Below, in pieces: positions 24,784 to 34,151 of a stretch of 64,000 bases of DNA. This DNA comes from Streptomyces sp. BA2 (GTDB taxonomy: Bacteria; Actinomycetota; Actinomycetes; Streptomycetales; Streptomycetaceae). Within the stretch, counting starts at the first letter, position 1. The number at the start of each line of letters is the position of its first letter. Made by a program: the position numbers and the translations under genes. The DNA lies in the NCBI RefSeq assembly GCF_009769735.1, contig NZ_WSRO01000002.1, positions 3,236,001 to 3,300,000 of the forward strand. The letters run 5' to 3'. The notes below the pieces were generated by a model, which saw only the letters and a program-made list of their open reading frames with translations, was not told the origin of the DNA and ran no database searches.

Positions 24784-26378
24784 ACGGCGACGACCTGCCC
24801 CTCCCCCTCGTGCCCCTCCTGGACGCGGTGCTCGGCGTCGGCACGGACCTCGAACTGCACACCACGCTCCAGCACATCGTGGAGAGCGCGACGGAGCTGA
24901 CCGGCGCCCGGTACGGCGCGCTCGGCGTCATCGACCCCGGGCACGGCAAGCTGACCGACCTGTTCACCGCGGGCCTGACCGCGGCCGAGCGGGAGCGCAT
25001 CGGCCCCCTGCCCGACGGCCGCTCGGGCCTGCTCGGCACCCTGATCCGCGAGCCGAAGCCGCTCCTCCTGGACGACCTGACGGCGGACCCGCGCTCGTGC
25101 GGCGTACCGCCGGGACATCCGGAGATGCACAGCTTCCTGGGCGTTCCGGTGCACGTCCACGACGAGGCGTTCGGCAATCTCTACCTCACCGAGAAGCGCG
25201 AGGGCCGCTTCACGGACGAGGACCTGCAACTGCTCCGCGTCCTCGCGAGCCAGGCGGGCATCGCGATCGGCAACGCCCGCCTGTACGAGGCGGCAAGGCA
25301 GCGCGAGCGGTGGATCGACGGCGCGGCCGCGGTCACCACGGCCCTGCTCACCGGCGAACCGGCGGCCGACGCGCTGATGACGGTCGCCGAGCAGGCCCGC
25401 ATCCTCGCGAACGCGTCGGCGGGAGTGATCCTGCAGCCCACGGACCAGGGCGGCATGCGGATCGTCGCGGCGGCCACGCAGGACGACGGCTCCGAACCTC
25501 CGCGCGAGGCGCGGGCCCACCCCCACGACCTCCAGAACGACCTCATCGGCACCACGATCGAGCCCGGCAGCGCGGTCCTCGAGCAGCTGCTCGGGGGCGA
25601 GCCGGTGTTCGTCGAGGACTCCGCGACCGACCCCCGGATGACCACGCACGTACGGACCAACTTCGGGCCCAGCATGATGCTGCCGCTCCAGGCGGGCGGG
25701 CGGCTCATCGGGACGCTCGCGCTGCCGCGGCGCAGGGGCGAGCGCGCCTACACCTCCGTGGAGCGTCTCCTCGCCACGCAGTTCGCCTCGCAGGCCGCCC
25801 TTGCCCTTGTCCTGGCGGACGCCCAGCAGAGCCGGCAGCGTCTCGCGGTGTTCGAGGACCGCGACCGCATCGCCCGCGATCTGCACGACCTCGTCGTCCA
25901 GCGGCTCTTCGCCACCGGCATGATGCTGGAGTCGACCCGGCGCAGGGACCGCTCGCCGCAGGTGGAGTCCACGCTCGACCAGGCCGTGGACGAGCTGGAG
26001 TCCACCATCCAGGAGGTCCGTACGGCGATCTTCGCGCTCCAGCAGCCGCCGGCCGACGCCCCGACCACGTTCCGCGGCAAGGTGCTGCGCGAGACGGCGG
26101 GCGCGGCGGCCGTGGTCGGCGTGCAGCCCTCCGTGCACTTCACCGGCGCCGTCGACGCCCGCGTCACGGAGCCCGCGGCGGGCCATCTCCTGGCCGCTCT
26201 GCGCCGCGCCCTGGCGACCGCGTCACGCCGTCCCGACGTGACCCGCATCGAGGTGGCGGTGGACGCCCGTGCGACGCTGCCGGACGGCCGGACGGGCGTA
26301 CGTCTGACGGTCTACGACGACGGCACGACGGACGGCGTCGGCTCGGGCACGACGACGACCTGGCAGGCACCGCTCTAG
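24780..26378 (+). CDS. Two-GAF sensor histidine kinase (DevS/DosT-like), ATPase domain degenerate
   Basis: 532 residues. GAF1 lies at about 20-165 (TELTGARYGALGVIDPGHGKL... SFLGVPVHVHDEAFGNLYLTEK, as in DevS/DosT), GAF2 at about 190-345, then a HisKA_3 dimerisation helix with His369 in DRIARDLHDLVVQRLF. The C-terminal ATPase region is short: the N-box Asn is replaced in LLAALRRALATASRR, and only VYDDGTTDGVGSG remains of the G-boxes. DevS-type kinases sense oxygen, NO or redox through GAF1 and phosphorylate a NarL-type regulator. No regulator gene is adjacent. With the ATPase degraded, the protein may bind a partner rather than autophosphorylate. The ATG overlaps a 26-codon ORF. Confidence 0.85.
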   Translation: MNGDDLPLPLVPLLDAVLGVGTDLELHTTLQHIVESATELTGARYGALGVIDPGHGKLTDLFTAGLTAAERERIGPLPDGRSGLLGTLIREPKPLLLDDLTADPRSCGVPPGHPEMHSFLGVPVHVHDEAFGNLYLTEKREGRFTDEDLQLLRVLASQAGIAIGNARLYEAARQRERWIDGAAAVTTALLTGEPAADALMTVAEQARILANASAGVILQPTDQGGMRIVAAATQDDGSEPPREARAHPHDLQNDLIGTTIEPGSAVLEQLLGGEPVFVEDSATDPRMTTHVRTNFGPSMMLPLQAGGRLIGTLALPRRRGERAYTSVERLLATQFASQAALALVLADAQQSRQRLAVFEDRDRIARDLHDLVVQRLFATGMMLESTRRRDRSPQVESTLDQAVDELESTIQEVRTAIFALQQPPADAPTTFRGKVLRETAGAAAVVGVQPSVHFTGAVDARVTEPAAGHLLAALRRALATASRRPDVTRIEVAVDARATLPDGRTGVRLTVYDDGTTDGVGSGTTTTWQAPL

Positions 26379-26498
26379 GAGCCCCTGCTGCCCCGGACCG
26401 CGGGCCTGAAGCTCACCCGCATGTCACTTCACAGAGAAGGACGGGGAGGTTTGCGCTGCTGACGCAGGTGGAATCGTTCCTGCGCCCCAGCGCTTCGG

Positions 26499-26572
26499 TG
26501 GGGCGGGTGGGACTCGAACCCACGGCCGACGGATTATGAGTCCGCTGCTCTAACCGGCTGAGCTACCGCCCC
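26499..26572 (-). tRNA. tRNA with CAT anticodon (elongator Met or Ile2)
   Basis: 74 nt. Acceptor GGGGCGG pairs with CCGCCCC, discriminator A73; D-arm GCTCAGCCGGTTAGAGC; anticodon loop CTCATAA; T-arm GTGGGTTCGAGTCCCAC. CCA is not encoded (CCG follows). A CAT anticodon fits elongator tRNA-Met or lysidine-modified tRNA-Ile2; the sequence alone does not settle which. Confidence 0.95.
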
Positions 26573-26708
26573 TAACGGCGCGTCGCGCACATTTGTGCGC
26601 GCCGTCTGCCGCAGCATAGCCGCTCATACGATCTCCTGCTTCGGATGGTCGGCATCGCTCGACCATGAGGACCTCAGTGCTGCCCGCATGGTTCCACCAG
26701 GCACGAAA

Positions 26709-26740
26709 AAGGGCCCCTGAGGGCAAACTCAGGGGCCCTT
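26709..26740 (-). terminator. Terminator of the tRNA-Asn pair
   Basis: AAGGGCCCCTGAG (26709-26721), loop of 6, CTCAGGGGCCCTT (26728-26740). On the minus strand the perfect 13-bp stem runs into TTTTT, a textbook intrinsic terminator just after the tRNAs. Confidence 0.9.
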
Positions 26741-26748
26741 CCTCACAG

Positions 26749-26821
26749 CTCTCCCGACTGGACTCGAACCAGTAACCTGCCGGTTAACAGCCGGCTGCTC
26801 TGCCAATTGAGCTACAGGAGA
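26749..26821 (-). tRNA. tRNA-Asn (GTT), downstream copy
   Basis: 73 nt. Acceptor TCTCCTG/CGGGAGA (one G-T pair), discriminator G; anticodon loop CTGTTAA (GTT); T-loop GGTTCGAGTCC. CCA is not encoded. It differs from its neighbour only in the acceptor stem. Confidence 0.97.
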
Positions 26822-26826
26822 CCGAG

Positions 26827-26899
26827 CTCCCCCGACTGGACTCGAACCAGTAACCTGCCGGTTAACAGCCGGCTGCTCTGCCAATTGAGCTACAGGGGA
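26827..26899 (-). tRNA. tRNA-Asn (GTT), upstream copy
   Basis: 73 nt. Acceptor TCCCCTG/CGGGGGA, discriminator G, anticodon GTT. It lies 5 nt from the second copy, so both are cut from one transcript ending at the 26709-26740 terminator. Confidence 0.97.
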
Positions 26900-27077
26900 T
26901 CGTCTCGTTGCATCGAACGCAGCTACCTGGGAACTCTCCAGGCGGCGGGCGGTCGCTGCGACACATACATTAGCGCAAGCAGGGGGGTGCTCCGCCAATC
27001 GGTATCCCCACCGCCCACACAGGGCAGCAGACGAGCGAACAGACGATCGATGCCGACGCAAGGGAAGGGTGGCAGCC

Positions 27078-27380
27078 ATGCGCTACCGGCTCACATTCGT
27101 CGCGGGAGTGGCTCTCGGGTACGTGCTCGGTACCCGGGCAGGCCGCGAGCGCTACGAGAAGCTGAAGAAGTCCGCCCGCGAGCTCGCGCAGAACCCCGCC
27201 GTGCGCAACACCGTGGAGTCCGCGACACAGCAGGGCCGCGACGTGGCGGGCAAGGCCTTCCACACCGTGTCCGAGAAGGTCGGGGACCGGGTCCCGGACT
27301 CGGTGGCCGACCGGGTGCGGTCGCTGCGCGAGCGCGGGCAGGGCGGCGCCGAGGACGACTGGGGCACCAGTAATACGTAG
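27078..27380 (+). CDS. Small YtxH-like membrane-associated protein
   Basis: 100 residues. The N-terminus MRYRLTFVAGVALGYVLGTRAGRERYEKLK has one hydrophobic segment with the G-Y-x-L-G-x-R-x-G-R-x-R-Y pattern of YtxH-type proteins, and is followed by a charged amphipathic helix with ARELAQNPAVRNTVESATQQGRDVAGKAF. I prefer ATG 27078 to the in-frame GTG 27069; both share an AAGGGAAGGG ribosome-binding region. Function is unknown; family members are general-stress or envelope-associated proteins. It is followed by the sugar kinase after 62 nt. Confidence 0.75.
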   Translation: MRYRLTFVAGVALGYVLGTRAGRERYEKLKKSARELAQNPAVRNTVESATQQGRDVAGKAFHTVSEKVGDRVPDSVADRVRSLRERGQGGAEDDWGTSNT

Positions 27381-27442
27381 CCGGGGCTCCTCCTGGGAGC
27401 TGAGGTACGGGACACGTCGCGTGGTGCGGCAGAATTCCTGAC

Positions 27443-28879
27443 ATGGGGATAGTCGCAGGGTTGGACAGTTCGCCCGATTTCACGCGCATCGTGGTCTGTG
27501 ACGCGGACACGGGCGCCGTACTCAAGCAGGGCTATGCCCCGCATCCGACGGAGGGCCCCGACGGAGGCGGCCGTCCGTCGGACGTGGATCCGCAGGCGTG
27601 GCTGCTCTCGCTCGGCGAGGCGGCCGGGGGCGGGCTGCTGGAAGGCGTACAGGCCATCGGCGTCTCCGCGCAGCAGAACGCGGTCGTCCCCCTGGATCAG
27701 CACGGCAACACCGTGCGGCCCGCGCTCGTCGGCAACGACCGGCGGGCGCAGGTCGCGGCCGCCGACCTGATCGACGGGCTCGGCAGCCGCGAGGCCTGGG
27801 CGCAGGCCGTCGGATGCGTCCCGCAGGCGGCGCACCCCGTGACGAAGCTGCGCTGGCTGGCGAAGAACGAGCCGGAGGCGGCGCAGCGCGTGGCCTCCCT
27901 CATGCAGGCGCACGACTGGCTGGTGTGGCAGCTGCTCGGGCGGCCCGCGCGGCGCACGAGCGACCGGGGCGGGGCCTCCGGGACCGGCTACTGGTCGGCG
28001 GCGACGGGTTCGTACCGCCCCGATCTCGTGGAGCTCGCGCTCGGCCACCAGGCGATGCTGCCCGAGGTGATCGGTCCCGCGGAGGCGGCGGGGACGACGC
28101 CCGAGGGGCTGCTGATCTCGGCGGGGACCGGCGAGACGATGGCGGCGGCGTTCGGGCTCGGGGTCCAACAGGGCGACGCGGTCGTGTCGTTGGGGGCTTC
28201 GGGGTCCGTGATGGCCGTGCACCACGAGGCCCTGGTCGACGCGAGCGGGATCATCACCTCGCTCGCGGACGCCACCGGCATGCATCTGCCGGTGGTGCAC
28301 ACGCTGAACGCCGTGCGGGTGCTGCGGGGCGCGGCGGAGATGCTCGGGGCGGCCGACCTCGAAGGGCTCTCGGAGCTGGCCATGAAGTCGACGCCGGGCG
28401 CGCACGGGCTCGTACTCCTGCCGTATCTGGAGGGGGAGAAAACGCCGAATCTGCCGCACGCGGCGGGCACCCTCACCGGGCTGCGGCGTGAGTCGATGCG
28501 GCCCGAGCATCTGGCGCGGGCGGCCTTCGAGGGCATGCTGTGCGGGCTCGGGGACGCGCTGGACGTGCTGCGGGGCCGCGGTGTGGAGGTGCGCCGGGTC
28601 TTCCTGCTCGGTGCGGCGGCCGAGCTGCCGGCGGTGCAGGCCGCGGCGCCGATGCTGTTCGGTACGCAGGTCGTGGTGCCGCAGCCCGCGGACTACGCGG
28701 CGATCGGCGCGGCGCGGCAGGCGGCCTGGGCGCTGAACGGCCAACTGCCGTACTGGCAGGGGGCGACGGCGCAGGTCTTCGAGCCGGGCGAGGAGCACGC
28801 CGTGGGCCAGGCGGTACGCCAGCAGTACCGGACGGTGCGGGAGCAGTCGCATCCGGGAGCGTTCAACAGCGCCCCGTAA
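27443..28879 (+). CDS. FGGY-family carbohydrate kinase (xylulokinase-like)
   Basis: 478 residues from ATG 27443. It has the two-domain FGGY kinase plan: VAGLDSSPDFTRIVVCDADTG (phosphate 1, altered from DxGTxxxK), GVSAQQNAVVPLDQHGN, a substrate strand PALVGNDRRAQ, HPVTKLRWLAKNEPE, and VVSLGASGSVMAVHHEALVD (phosphate 2). The C-terminal FGGY signature region is degenerate around LVLLPYLEGEKTPNLPHAAGTLTGL, and RVFLLGAAAELPAVQAAAPMLFG is the adenosine motif. The order matches xylulose kinase, which makes xylulose-5-phosphate from ATP and D-xylulose. No xylose isomerase or transporter lies nearby, so the sugar is not certain. Confidence 0.85.
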   Translation: MGIVAGLDSSPDFTRIVVCDADTGAVLKQGYAPHPTEGPDGGGRPSDVDPQAWLLSLGEAAGGGLLEGVQAIGVSAQQNAVVPLDQHGNTVRPALVGNDRRAQVAAADLIDGLGSREAWAQAVGCVPQAAHPVTKLRWLAKNEPEAAQRVASLMQAHDWLVWQLLGRPARRTSDRGGASGTGYWSAATGSYRPDLVELALGHQAMLPEVIGPAEAAGTTPEGLLISAGTGETMAAAFGLGVQQGDAVVSLGASGSVMAVHHEALVDASGIITSLADATGMHLPVVHTLNAVRVLRGAAEMLGAADLEGLSELAMKSTPGAHGLVLLPYLEGEKTPNLPHAAGTLTGLRRESMRPEHLARAAFEGMLCGLGDALDVLRGRGVEVRRVFLLGAAAELPAVQAAAPMLFGTQVVVPQPADYAAIGAARQAAWALNGQLPYWQGATAQVFEPGEEHAVGQAVRQQYRTVREQSHPGAFNSAP

Positions 28880-28962
28880 GGGGCGCGGGGCTGCGACATG
28901 TGCGGCTCCGCCGCGTGGGCGCGGCCAGCCACGACGAACCCGCAGAAGAAATGCCTAGTTCT

Positions 28963-28990
28963 TGACTCGGGCAAACAATTTACCGGGTCA
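28963..28990. promoter_or_regulatory. Operator-like inverted repeat upstream of the ABC exporter genes
   Basis: TGACTCGG (28963-28970) and CCGGGTCA (28983-28990) match in 7 of 8 positions around an A+T-rich 12-nt spacer. TTGACT at 28962-28967 could be a -35 box. It lies in the 200-nt gap before the exporter pair. Confidence 0.4.
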
Positions 28991-29081
28991 TGGCTTAATC
29001 GGTTGCACACGCCGGGGTGCGGTATCGGAGTATGGGTGGCGCCCACGCCAGAATCCCCGCCCACGCCTCTCGAGAGACCCC

Positions 29082-30815
29082 GTGCTCATACGACTCCTGC
29101 GGGCCCACCTGGGTCCGTACAAGAAGCCCATCGCCCTGCTGGTGCTGTTGCAGTTCCTGCAGACCTGCGCCTCTCTCTATCTGCCCACGCTCAACGCCGA
29201 CATCATCGACGAGGGTGTCGTGAAGGGCGACACGGGCTACATCCTGTCGTTCGGCGGCATCATGATCGCCGTCACGGTCGCCCAAGTGGTCTGCAACGTA
29301 GGGGCCGTCTACTACGGGGCCCGCACCGCGGCCGCGCTCGGCCGCGACGTCCGGGCCGCCGTCTTCGACCGCGTGCAGTCGTTCTCCGCCCGGGAGTTGG
29401 GGCAGTTCGGCGCGCCGTCGCTGATCACCAGGACCACGAACGACGTCCAGCAGGTGCAGATGCTGGTCCTGATGTCGTTCACGCTGATGGTGTCGGCGCC
29501 GATCATGTGCGTCGGCGGCATCATCATGGCCCTCGGCCTCGACGTACCGCTCTCGGGTGTCCTGATCGCGGTCGTGCCCGTCCTCGCGATCTGCGTGAGC
29601 CTCATCGTGAAGCGGCTGCGTCCGCTCTTTCGCACCATGCAGGTGCGCCTGGACACCGTGAACCGCGTGCTGCGCGAGCAGATCACCGGCAACCGCGTCA
29701 TCCGCGCCTTCGTCCGCGACGCGTACGAGAAGGACCGCTTCCGGAAGGCCAACGCCGAGCTGACCGAGGTGTCGCTCGGCACCGGCAAGCTGCTCGCCCT
29801 GATGTTCCCGATCGTCATGACGGTCGTGAACATCTCGTCGATCGCCGTGGTGTGGTTCGGTGCGCACCGCATCGACAGCGGCGGCATGCAGATCGGGGCG
29901 CTCACCGCGTTCCTCGCGTATCTGATGCAGATCGTGATGTCCGTGATGATGGCCACCTTCATGTTCATGATGGTGCCGCGCGCCGAGGTCTGCGCCGAGC
30001 GCATCGAGGAGGTCCTTGACACCGAGAGCAGCGTGGTGCCCCCGGCCTCCCCCGTACGGGAGTTGAGGCGCCACGGCCACCTGGAGATCCGCGACGCGGG
30101 CTTCCGCTACCCCGGCGCCGAGGAGCCCGTCCTGAAGGCCGTCGACCTGGTCGCGCGGCCCGGCGAGACGACCGCCGTGATCGGCTCGACCGGCAGCGGC
30201 AAGTCGACGCTGCTCAGCCTCGTGCCGCGGCTCATCGACACCACCGAGGGCGAGGTCCTGGTGGACGACGTGCCCGTGCACACCATCGAGCCCGCGCTGC
30301 TCGCGCGGACCGTGGGTCTGGTGCCGCAGAAGCCGTACCTCTTCGCCGGCACGGTCGCCACCAACCTCCGCTACGGGAACCCGGACGCGACCGACGAGGA
30401 GCTCTGGCACGCCCTGGAGGTCGCCCAGGCCAAGGGCTTCGTCGAAAGCCTGGAGGAGGGCCTGAACGCGCCCGTCTCGCAGGGCGGCACGAACGTCTCC
30501 GGCGGTCAGCGCCAGCGCCTCGCGATCGCGCGGACGCTCGTACAGCGCCCCGAGATCTATCTCTTCGACGACTCCTTCTCGGCCCTCGACTACGCGACCG
30601 ACGCCGCCCTGCGCGCCGCGCTCGGCCGCGAGACCGCGGAGGCGACCGTCGTGATCGTCGCCCAGCGCGTGTCGACGATTCGTGACGCCGACCGCATCAT
30701 CGTCCTCGACGAGGGCCGGGTCGTGGGGACAGGTAGCCACCGCGAGCTCATGGCCGGCAATGAGACCTACCGGGAGATCGTGCTCTCCCAGCTGACGGAA
30801 GCAGAGGCCGCGTGA
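29082..30815 (+). CDS. ABC exporter half-transporter 1 (heterodimeric type I)
   Basis: 577 residues from GTG 29082 (VLIRLLRAHLGPYKK), which matches the usual N-terminus of this family. Six spans (about 15-300) include ADIIDEGVVKGD; the ATPase domain has Walker A GSTGSGKSTLLS, Q-loop VGLVPQKPYLF, signature NVSGGQRQRLAIART, Walker B IYLFDDSFSALD and H-loop replaced by VAQRVSTI (Gln instead of His). Walker B ends in Asp where the catalytic Glu is expected (DDSFSALD), so this is the degenerate-site partner of a heterodimer. The second subunit overlaps it by 4 nt. Such pairs export drugs, peptides or lipids; the substrate is unknown. Confidence 0.9.
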   Translation: MLIRLLRAHLGPYKKPIALLVLLQFLQTCASLYLPTLNADIIDEGVVKGDTGYILSFGGIMIAVTVAQVVCNVGAVYYGARTAAALGRDVRAAVFDRVQSFSARELGQFGAPSLITRTTNDVQQVQMLVLMSFTLMVSAPIMCVGGIIMALGLDVPLSGVLIAVVPVLAICVSLIVKRLRPLFRTMQVRLDTVNRVLREQITGNRVIRAFVRDAYEKDRFRKANAELTEVSLGTGKLLALMFPIVMTVVNISSIAVVWFGAHRIDSGGMQIGALTAFLAYLMQIVMSVMMATFMFMMVPRAEVCAERIEEVLDTESSVVPPASPVRELRRHGHLEIRDAGFRYPGAEEPVLKAVDLVARPGETTAVIGSTGSGKSTLLSLVPRLIDTTEGEVLVDDVPVHTIEPALLARTVGLVPQKPYLFAGTVATNLRYGNPDATDEELWHALEVAQAKGFVESLEEGLNAPVSQGGTNVSGGQRQRLAIARTLVQRPEIYLFDDSFSALDYATDAALRAALGRETAEATVVIVAQRVSTIRDADRIIVLDEGRVVGTGSHRELMAGNETYREIVLSQLTEAEAA

Positions 30816-32734
30816 TGGCCGGTCCGGGCGGACAGATGATGGGGCCGGACTCCCGGTCGATGGATTTCAAGGGGTCCGGCAAGCGGCTCCTCGCGCAGTT
30901 CAGGCCCGAGCGCTCCACGATGTACGGGATGCTCGCCGCCGGAGTGCTCAGCGTGGCACTCACCGTGCTCGGCCCGAAGATCCTCGGCAAGGCGACCGAC
31001 CTGCTCTTCGCGGGCATCGTCGGGCGTGACATGCCGGACGGCGTCACCAAGGAACAGGCCATCGAGGGCCTGCGCGACAAGGGTGACGGCGGCATGGCGG
31101 ACATGCTGACCGGCGTCGACTTCACGCCGGGCGAGGGCATCGACTTCGGCGCCGTCGGCGAGGTGCTGCTGCTCGCGCTCGGTGTGTTCCTGGTCGCGGG
31201 TCTTCTGATGGCGGTGGCGACACGGCTGTCCAACCACGCCATCAACAAGACCGTCTTCCGGATGCGCGGCGACGTACAGGAGAAGCTGTCGCGGCTTCCG
31301 CTGTCGTACTTCGACAAGCGGCAGCGCGGTGAGGTGCTCAGCCGCGCGACGAACGACCTGGACAACATCGGCCAGACCCTGCAGCAGACCATGGGCCAGC
31401 TGGTGAACTCACTGCTCACCATCGTCGGCGTACTGATCATGATGTTCTACGTCTCGCCGCTGCTCGCCCTGGTGGCGCTTGTCACCGTGCCGCTGTCGTT
31501 CTTCGTGGCGACGAAGGTCGGCAAGCGGTCGCAGCCGCAGTTCGTGCAGCAGTGGAAGTCCACCGGCAAGCTCAACGCGCACATCGAGGAGATGTACACC
31601 GGGCACAACCTGGTGAAGGTCTTCGGGCGCCAGGAGGAGTCGGCGAAGGCGTTCGCCGAGCAGAACGACGCGCTGTACGAGGCCGGGTTCAAGGCGCAGT
31701 TCAACAGCGGGGCCATGCAGCCGCTGATGTTCTTCATGTCGAACCTCAACTACGTGCTCGTGGCCGTGGTGGGTGGCCTCAGGGTCGCGTCCGGCGCGCT
31801 TTCGATCGGTGACGTGCAGGCCTTCATCCAGTACTCGCGGCAGTTCTCGATGCCGCTCACGCAGGTCGCGTCGATGGCGAACCTGGTGCAGTCCGGTGTC
31901 GCATCGGCCGAGCGGGTCTTCGAGCTGCTCGACGCGCGGGAGCAGGAGGCCGACCCGGTGCCGGGGACGCGTCCCGACCAGCTGCGCGGCCGGGTCGAGA
32001 TGGAGCAGGTGTCCTTCCGCTACGAGAAGGACAAGCCGCTCATCGAGGACCTGTCCTTGAAGGTCGATCCCGGCCACACGGTGGCGATCGTCGGGCCGAC
32101 AGGCGCGGGCAAGACCACGCTGGTCAATCTGCTCATGCGCTTCTACGAGGTCACCGGCGGGCGCATCACGCTCGACGGCGTCGACATCGCGAAGATGTCG
32201 CGCGACGAACTGCGGTCCGGCATCGGCATGGTGCTCCAGGACACCTGGCTGTTCGGCGGCACGATCGCGGAGAACATCGCGTACGGAGCGGCCAAGGACA
32301 TCACCCGCGAGGAGATCGAGGAAGCGGCGCGGGCCGCTCACGCCGACCGTTTCTGCCGCACGCTGCCCGACGGCTACGACACGGTGATCGACGACGAGGG
32401 CACGGGGGTGAGCGCGGGCGAGAAGCAGCTGATCACGATCGCGCGGGCGTTCCTGTCCGACCCGGTGATCCTCGTCCTCGACGAGGCGACCAGCTCGGTC
32501 GACACCCGTACGGAGGTGCTCATCCAGAAGGCGATGGCGCGGCTCGCCCACGGGCGGACCTCGTTCGTCATCGCGCACCGGCTCTCCACGATCCGCGACG
32601 CGGACACCATCCTGGTGATGGAGGACGGGGCGATCGTGGAGCAGGGCACGCATGACGCGCTGCTGGCGGCGGACGGGGCGTATGCCCGGTTGTACGCCGC
32701 GCAGTTCGCGCAGGCGGTGGCCGAGGTCGACTGA
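30812..32734 (+). CDS. ABC exporter half-transporter 2 (heterodimeric type I)
   Basis: 640 residues from GTG 30812 (the next codon is ATG and could also start). The GTGA overlap with the upstream stop indicates coupled translation. It has a membrane domain with six spans (KRLLAQFRPERSTMYGMLAAG onwards), an extra ~45-residue extracytoplasmic loop after TM1 (MPDGVTKEQAIEGLRDKGDG), and an ATPase domain with GPTGAGKTTLVNL, VLQDTWLFGGT, VSAGEKQLITIARAFL, VILVLDEATSSVD (catalytic Glu present) and AHRLSTIRD (His present). It therefore supplies the competent ATP site. The stop lies 7 nt from the convergent sigma-factor stop. Confidence 0.92.
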   Translation: MMAGPGGQMMGPDSRSMDFKGSGKRLLAQFRPERSTMYGMLAAGVLSVALTVLGPKILGKATDLLFAGIVGRDMPDGVTKEQAIEGLRDKGDGGMADMLTGVDFTPGEGIDFGAVGEVLLLALGVFLVAGLLMAVATRLSNHAINKTVFRMRGDVQEKLSRLPLSYFDKRQRGEVLSRATNDLDNIGQTLQQTMGQLVNSLLTIVGVLIMMFYVSPLLALVALVTVPLSFFVATKVGKRSQPQFVQQWKSTGKLNAHIEEMYTGHNLVKVFGRQEESAKAFAEQNDALYEAGFKAQFNSGAMQPLMFFMSNLNYVLVAVVGGLRVASGALSIGDVQAFIQYSRQFSMPLTQVASMANLVQSGVASAERVFELLDAREQEADPVPGTRPDQLRGRVEMEQVSFRYEKDKPLIEDLSLKVDPGHTVAIVGPTGAGKTTLVNLLMRFYEVTGGRITLDGVDIAKMSRDELRSGIGMVLQDTWLFGGTIAENIAYGAAKDITREEIEEAARAAHADRFCRTLPDGYDTVIDDEGTGVSAGEKQLITIARAFLSDPVILVLDEATSSVDTRTEVLIQKAMARLAHGRTSFVIAHRLSTIRDADTILVMEDGAIVEQGTHDALLAADGAYARLYAAQFAQAVAEVD

Positions 32735-32741
32735 TGCCGGT

Positions 32742-33920
32742 TCAGTCGAGGTAGCCCCTGAGCTGGTCCGCGAAGGCGTGGTCCCGCAGCTTGTTGAGGG
32801 TCTTGGACTCGATCTGGCGGATGCGTTCGCGTGTCACGCCGAAGATCCGTCCTATCTCCTCCAGGGTGCGGGGCCTGCCGTCCGCGAGGCCGTAACGCAG
32901 CTGGACGACCTTGCGTTCGCGCTCGCCGAGCGTGGAGAGAACCGCCTCCAGGTGCTCGCGCAGGAGCAGGAAGGCCGCCGACTCGACGGGGCTCGTCGCG
33001 TCGCCGTCCTCGATGAGGTCGCCGAGCGCGACGTCGTCCTCCTCGCCCACGGGCGCGTGCAGCGACACCGGTTCCTGGGCCAGGCGCAGGACTTCGCTGA
33101 CCCGCTCGGGTGCCAGGTCCAGCTGGCCGGCGACCTCTTCGGGGGTCGGTTCGTACCCCCGCTCCTGGAGCATGCGGCGCTGGACGCGGACGACGCGGTT
33201 GATGAGCTCCACGACGTGTACGGGGACGCGGATGGTGCGGGCCTGGTCGGCGAGGGCCCGCGACATCGCCTGGCGGATCCACCAGGTCGCGTACGTGGAG
33301 AATTTGTAGCCGCGTGCGTAGTCGAACTTCTCGACTGCCCTGATCAGGCCCAGGTTTCCCTCCTGGACGAGGTCGAGCATGGTCAGTCCGCGGCCTACGT
33401 ACCGCTTGGCGACGGAGACGACGAGGCGGAGGTTCGCCTCGATCAGGCGGCGCTTGGCCATCCGGCCCATGACGACCAACTTGTCCAGGTCGAGGGCGAG
33501 TTGCGAGTCCAGGTCGATGGCGAGGCGCAGCTTCTCCTCGGCGAACAGGCCGGCCTCGACCCCCCGGGCGAGCTCCACTTCCTCGGCCGCCGTGAGCAGG
33601 GGGATACGGCCGATCTCCCGCAGATACTGCCGGAACAGGTCGGAGGAGGGGCCGCCGGTGTCGGCGCGGCCGCGGGAGGCGGGCGGCGGCAGGGGCAGCT
33701 CACCGCTGTCCGGTTCGAGCGCCTCCGGGGCGTCCGGGGGTTCGGGGGCCGCTTCCGCCCCGGGACCTTCGGGGCCCGCCTCCGGGTGCCGTGCGGCGCG
33801 GCTCTGCGACGGCACGGCCGCGATGACGTCCGTATCCGCCGCCGTCTCTGCTTCCGCTTCCGCTGCGAGGGCGGTCTCGGTCTGACTGAGGGTCTGGGTC
33901 TGCACGGGGGCGACCTCCAT
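32742..33920 (-). CDS. hrdA: Principal-like RNA polymerase sigma factor (HrdA type)
   Basis: 392 residues from the chosen ATG 33920 ([13 protein letters not shown]), close to the length of Streptomyces HrdA. After an acidic, Ala/Pro-rich N-terminus come sigma70 region 1.2 ([26 protein letters not shown]), region 2 ([52 protein letters not shown]), region 3 and region 4 with the recognition helix [18 protein letters not shown]. It lacks the long N-terminus of HrdB and directs polymerase to HrdB-like promoters. Assignment to HrdA rather than HrdC or HrdD rests on location beside dnaG and dgt, as known in Streptomyces. No ribosome-binding site is seen at this ATG; upstream in-frame starts exist up to 34109. 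Confidence 0.85.
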   Translation of the reverse strand: MEVAPVQTQTLSQTETALAAEAEAETAADTDVIAAVPSQSRAARHPEAGPEGPGAEAAPEPPDAPEALEPDSGELPLPPPASRGRADTGGPSSDLFRQYLREIGRIPLLTAAEEVELARGVEAGLFAEEKLRLAIDLDSQLALDLDKLVVMGRMAKRRLIEANLRLVVSVAKRYVGRGLTMLDLVQEGNLGLIRAVEKFDYARGYKFSTYATWWIRQAMSRALADQARTIRVPVHVVELINRVVRVQRRMLQERGYEPTPEEVAGQLDLAPERVSEVLRLAQEPVSLHAPVGEEDDVALGDLIEDGDATSPVESAAFLLLREHLEAVLSTLGERERKVVQLRYGLADGRPRTLEEIGRIFGVTRERIRQIESKTLNKLRDHAFADQLRGYLD

Positions 33921-34151
33921 GATGATCGCTGCTGAGGCGTGCGGCAGCGGTACAGCGGGATCGGCTTCGACGGCCTCGCCGCTGTCCGTCCCGAACACGA
34001 TGTGTGGAATCGCGGGTGTACCGGATCCGCATCCGCTGTCTGCGGGCCGGCCGCGCTCCGAGGACTCAGGCACCGCAACCCAGTGTGGGGTACGACACAC
34101 GGCCGCCACGAGGGGCGTGCGGTGACTTTTTGAGTCCGGTGCGTGACCGTG

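Noticed and set aside
28995..30740. 581-codon minus-strand frame over the first ABC exporter gene
   Set aside because: Histidine/aspartate-rich antisense product typical of a shadow frame; the plus-strand gene has full ABC motifs.
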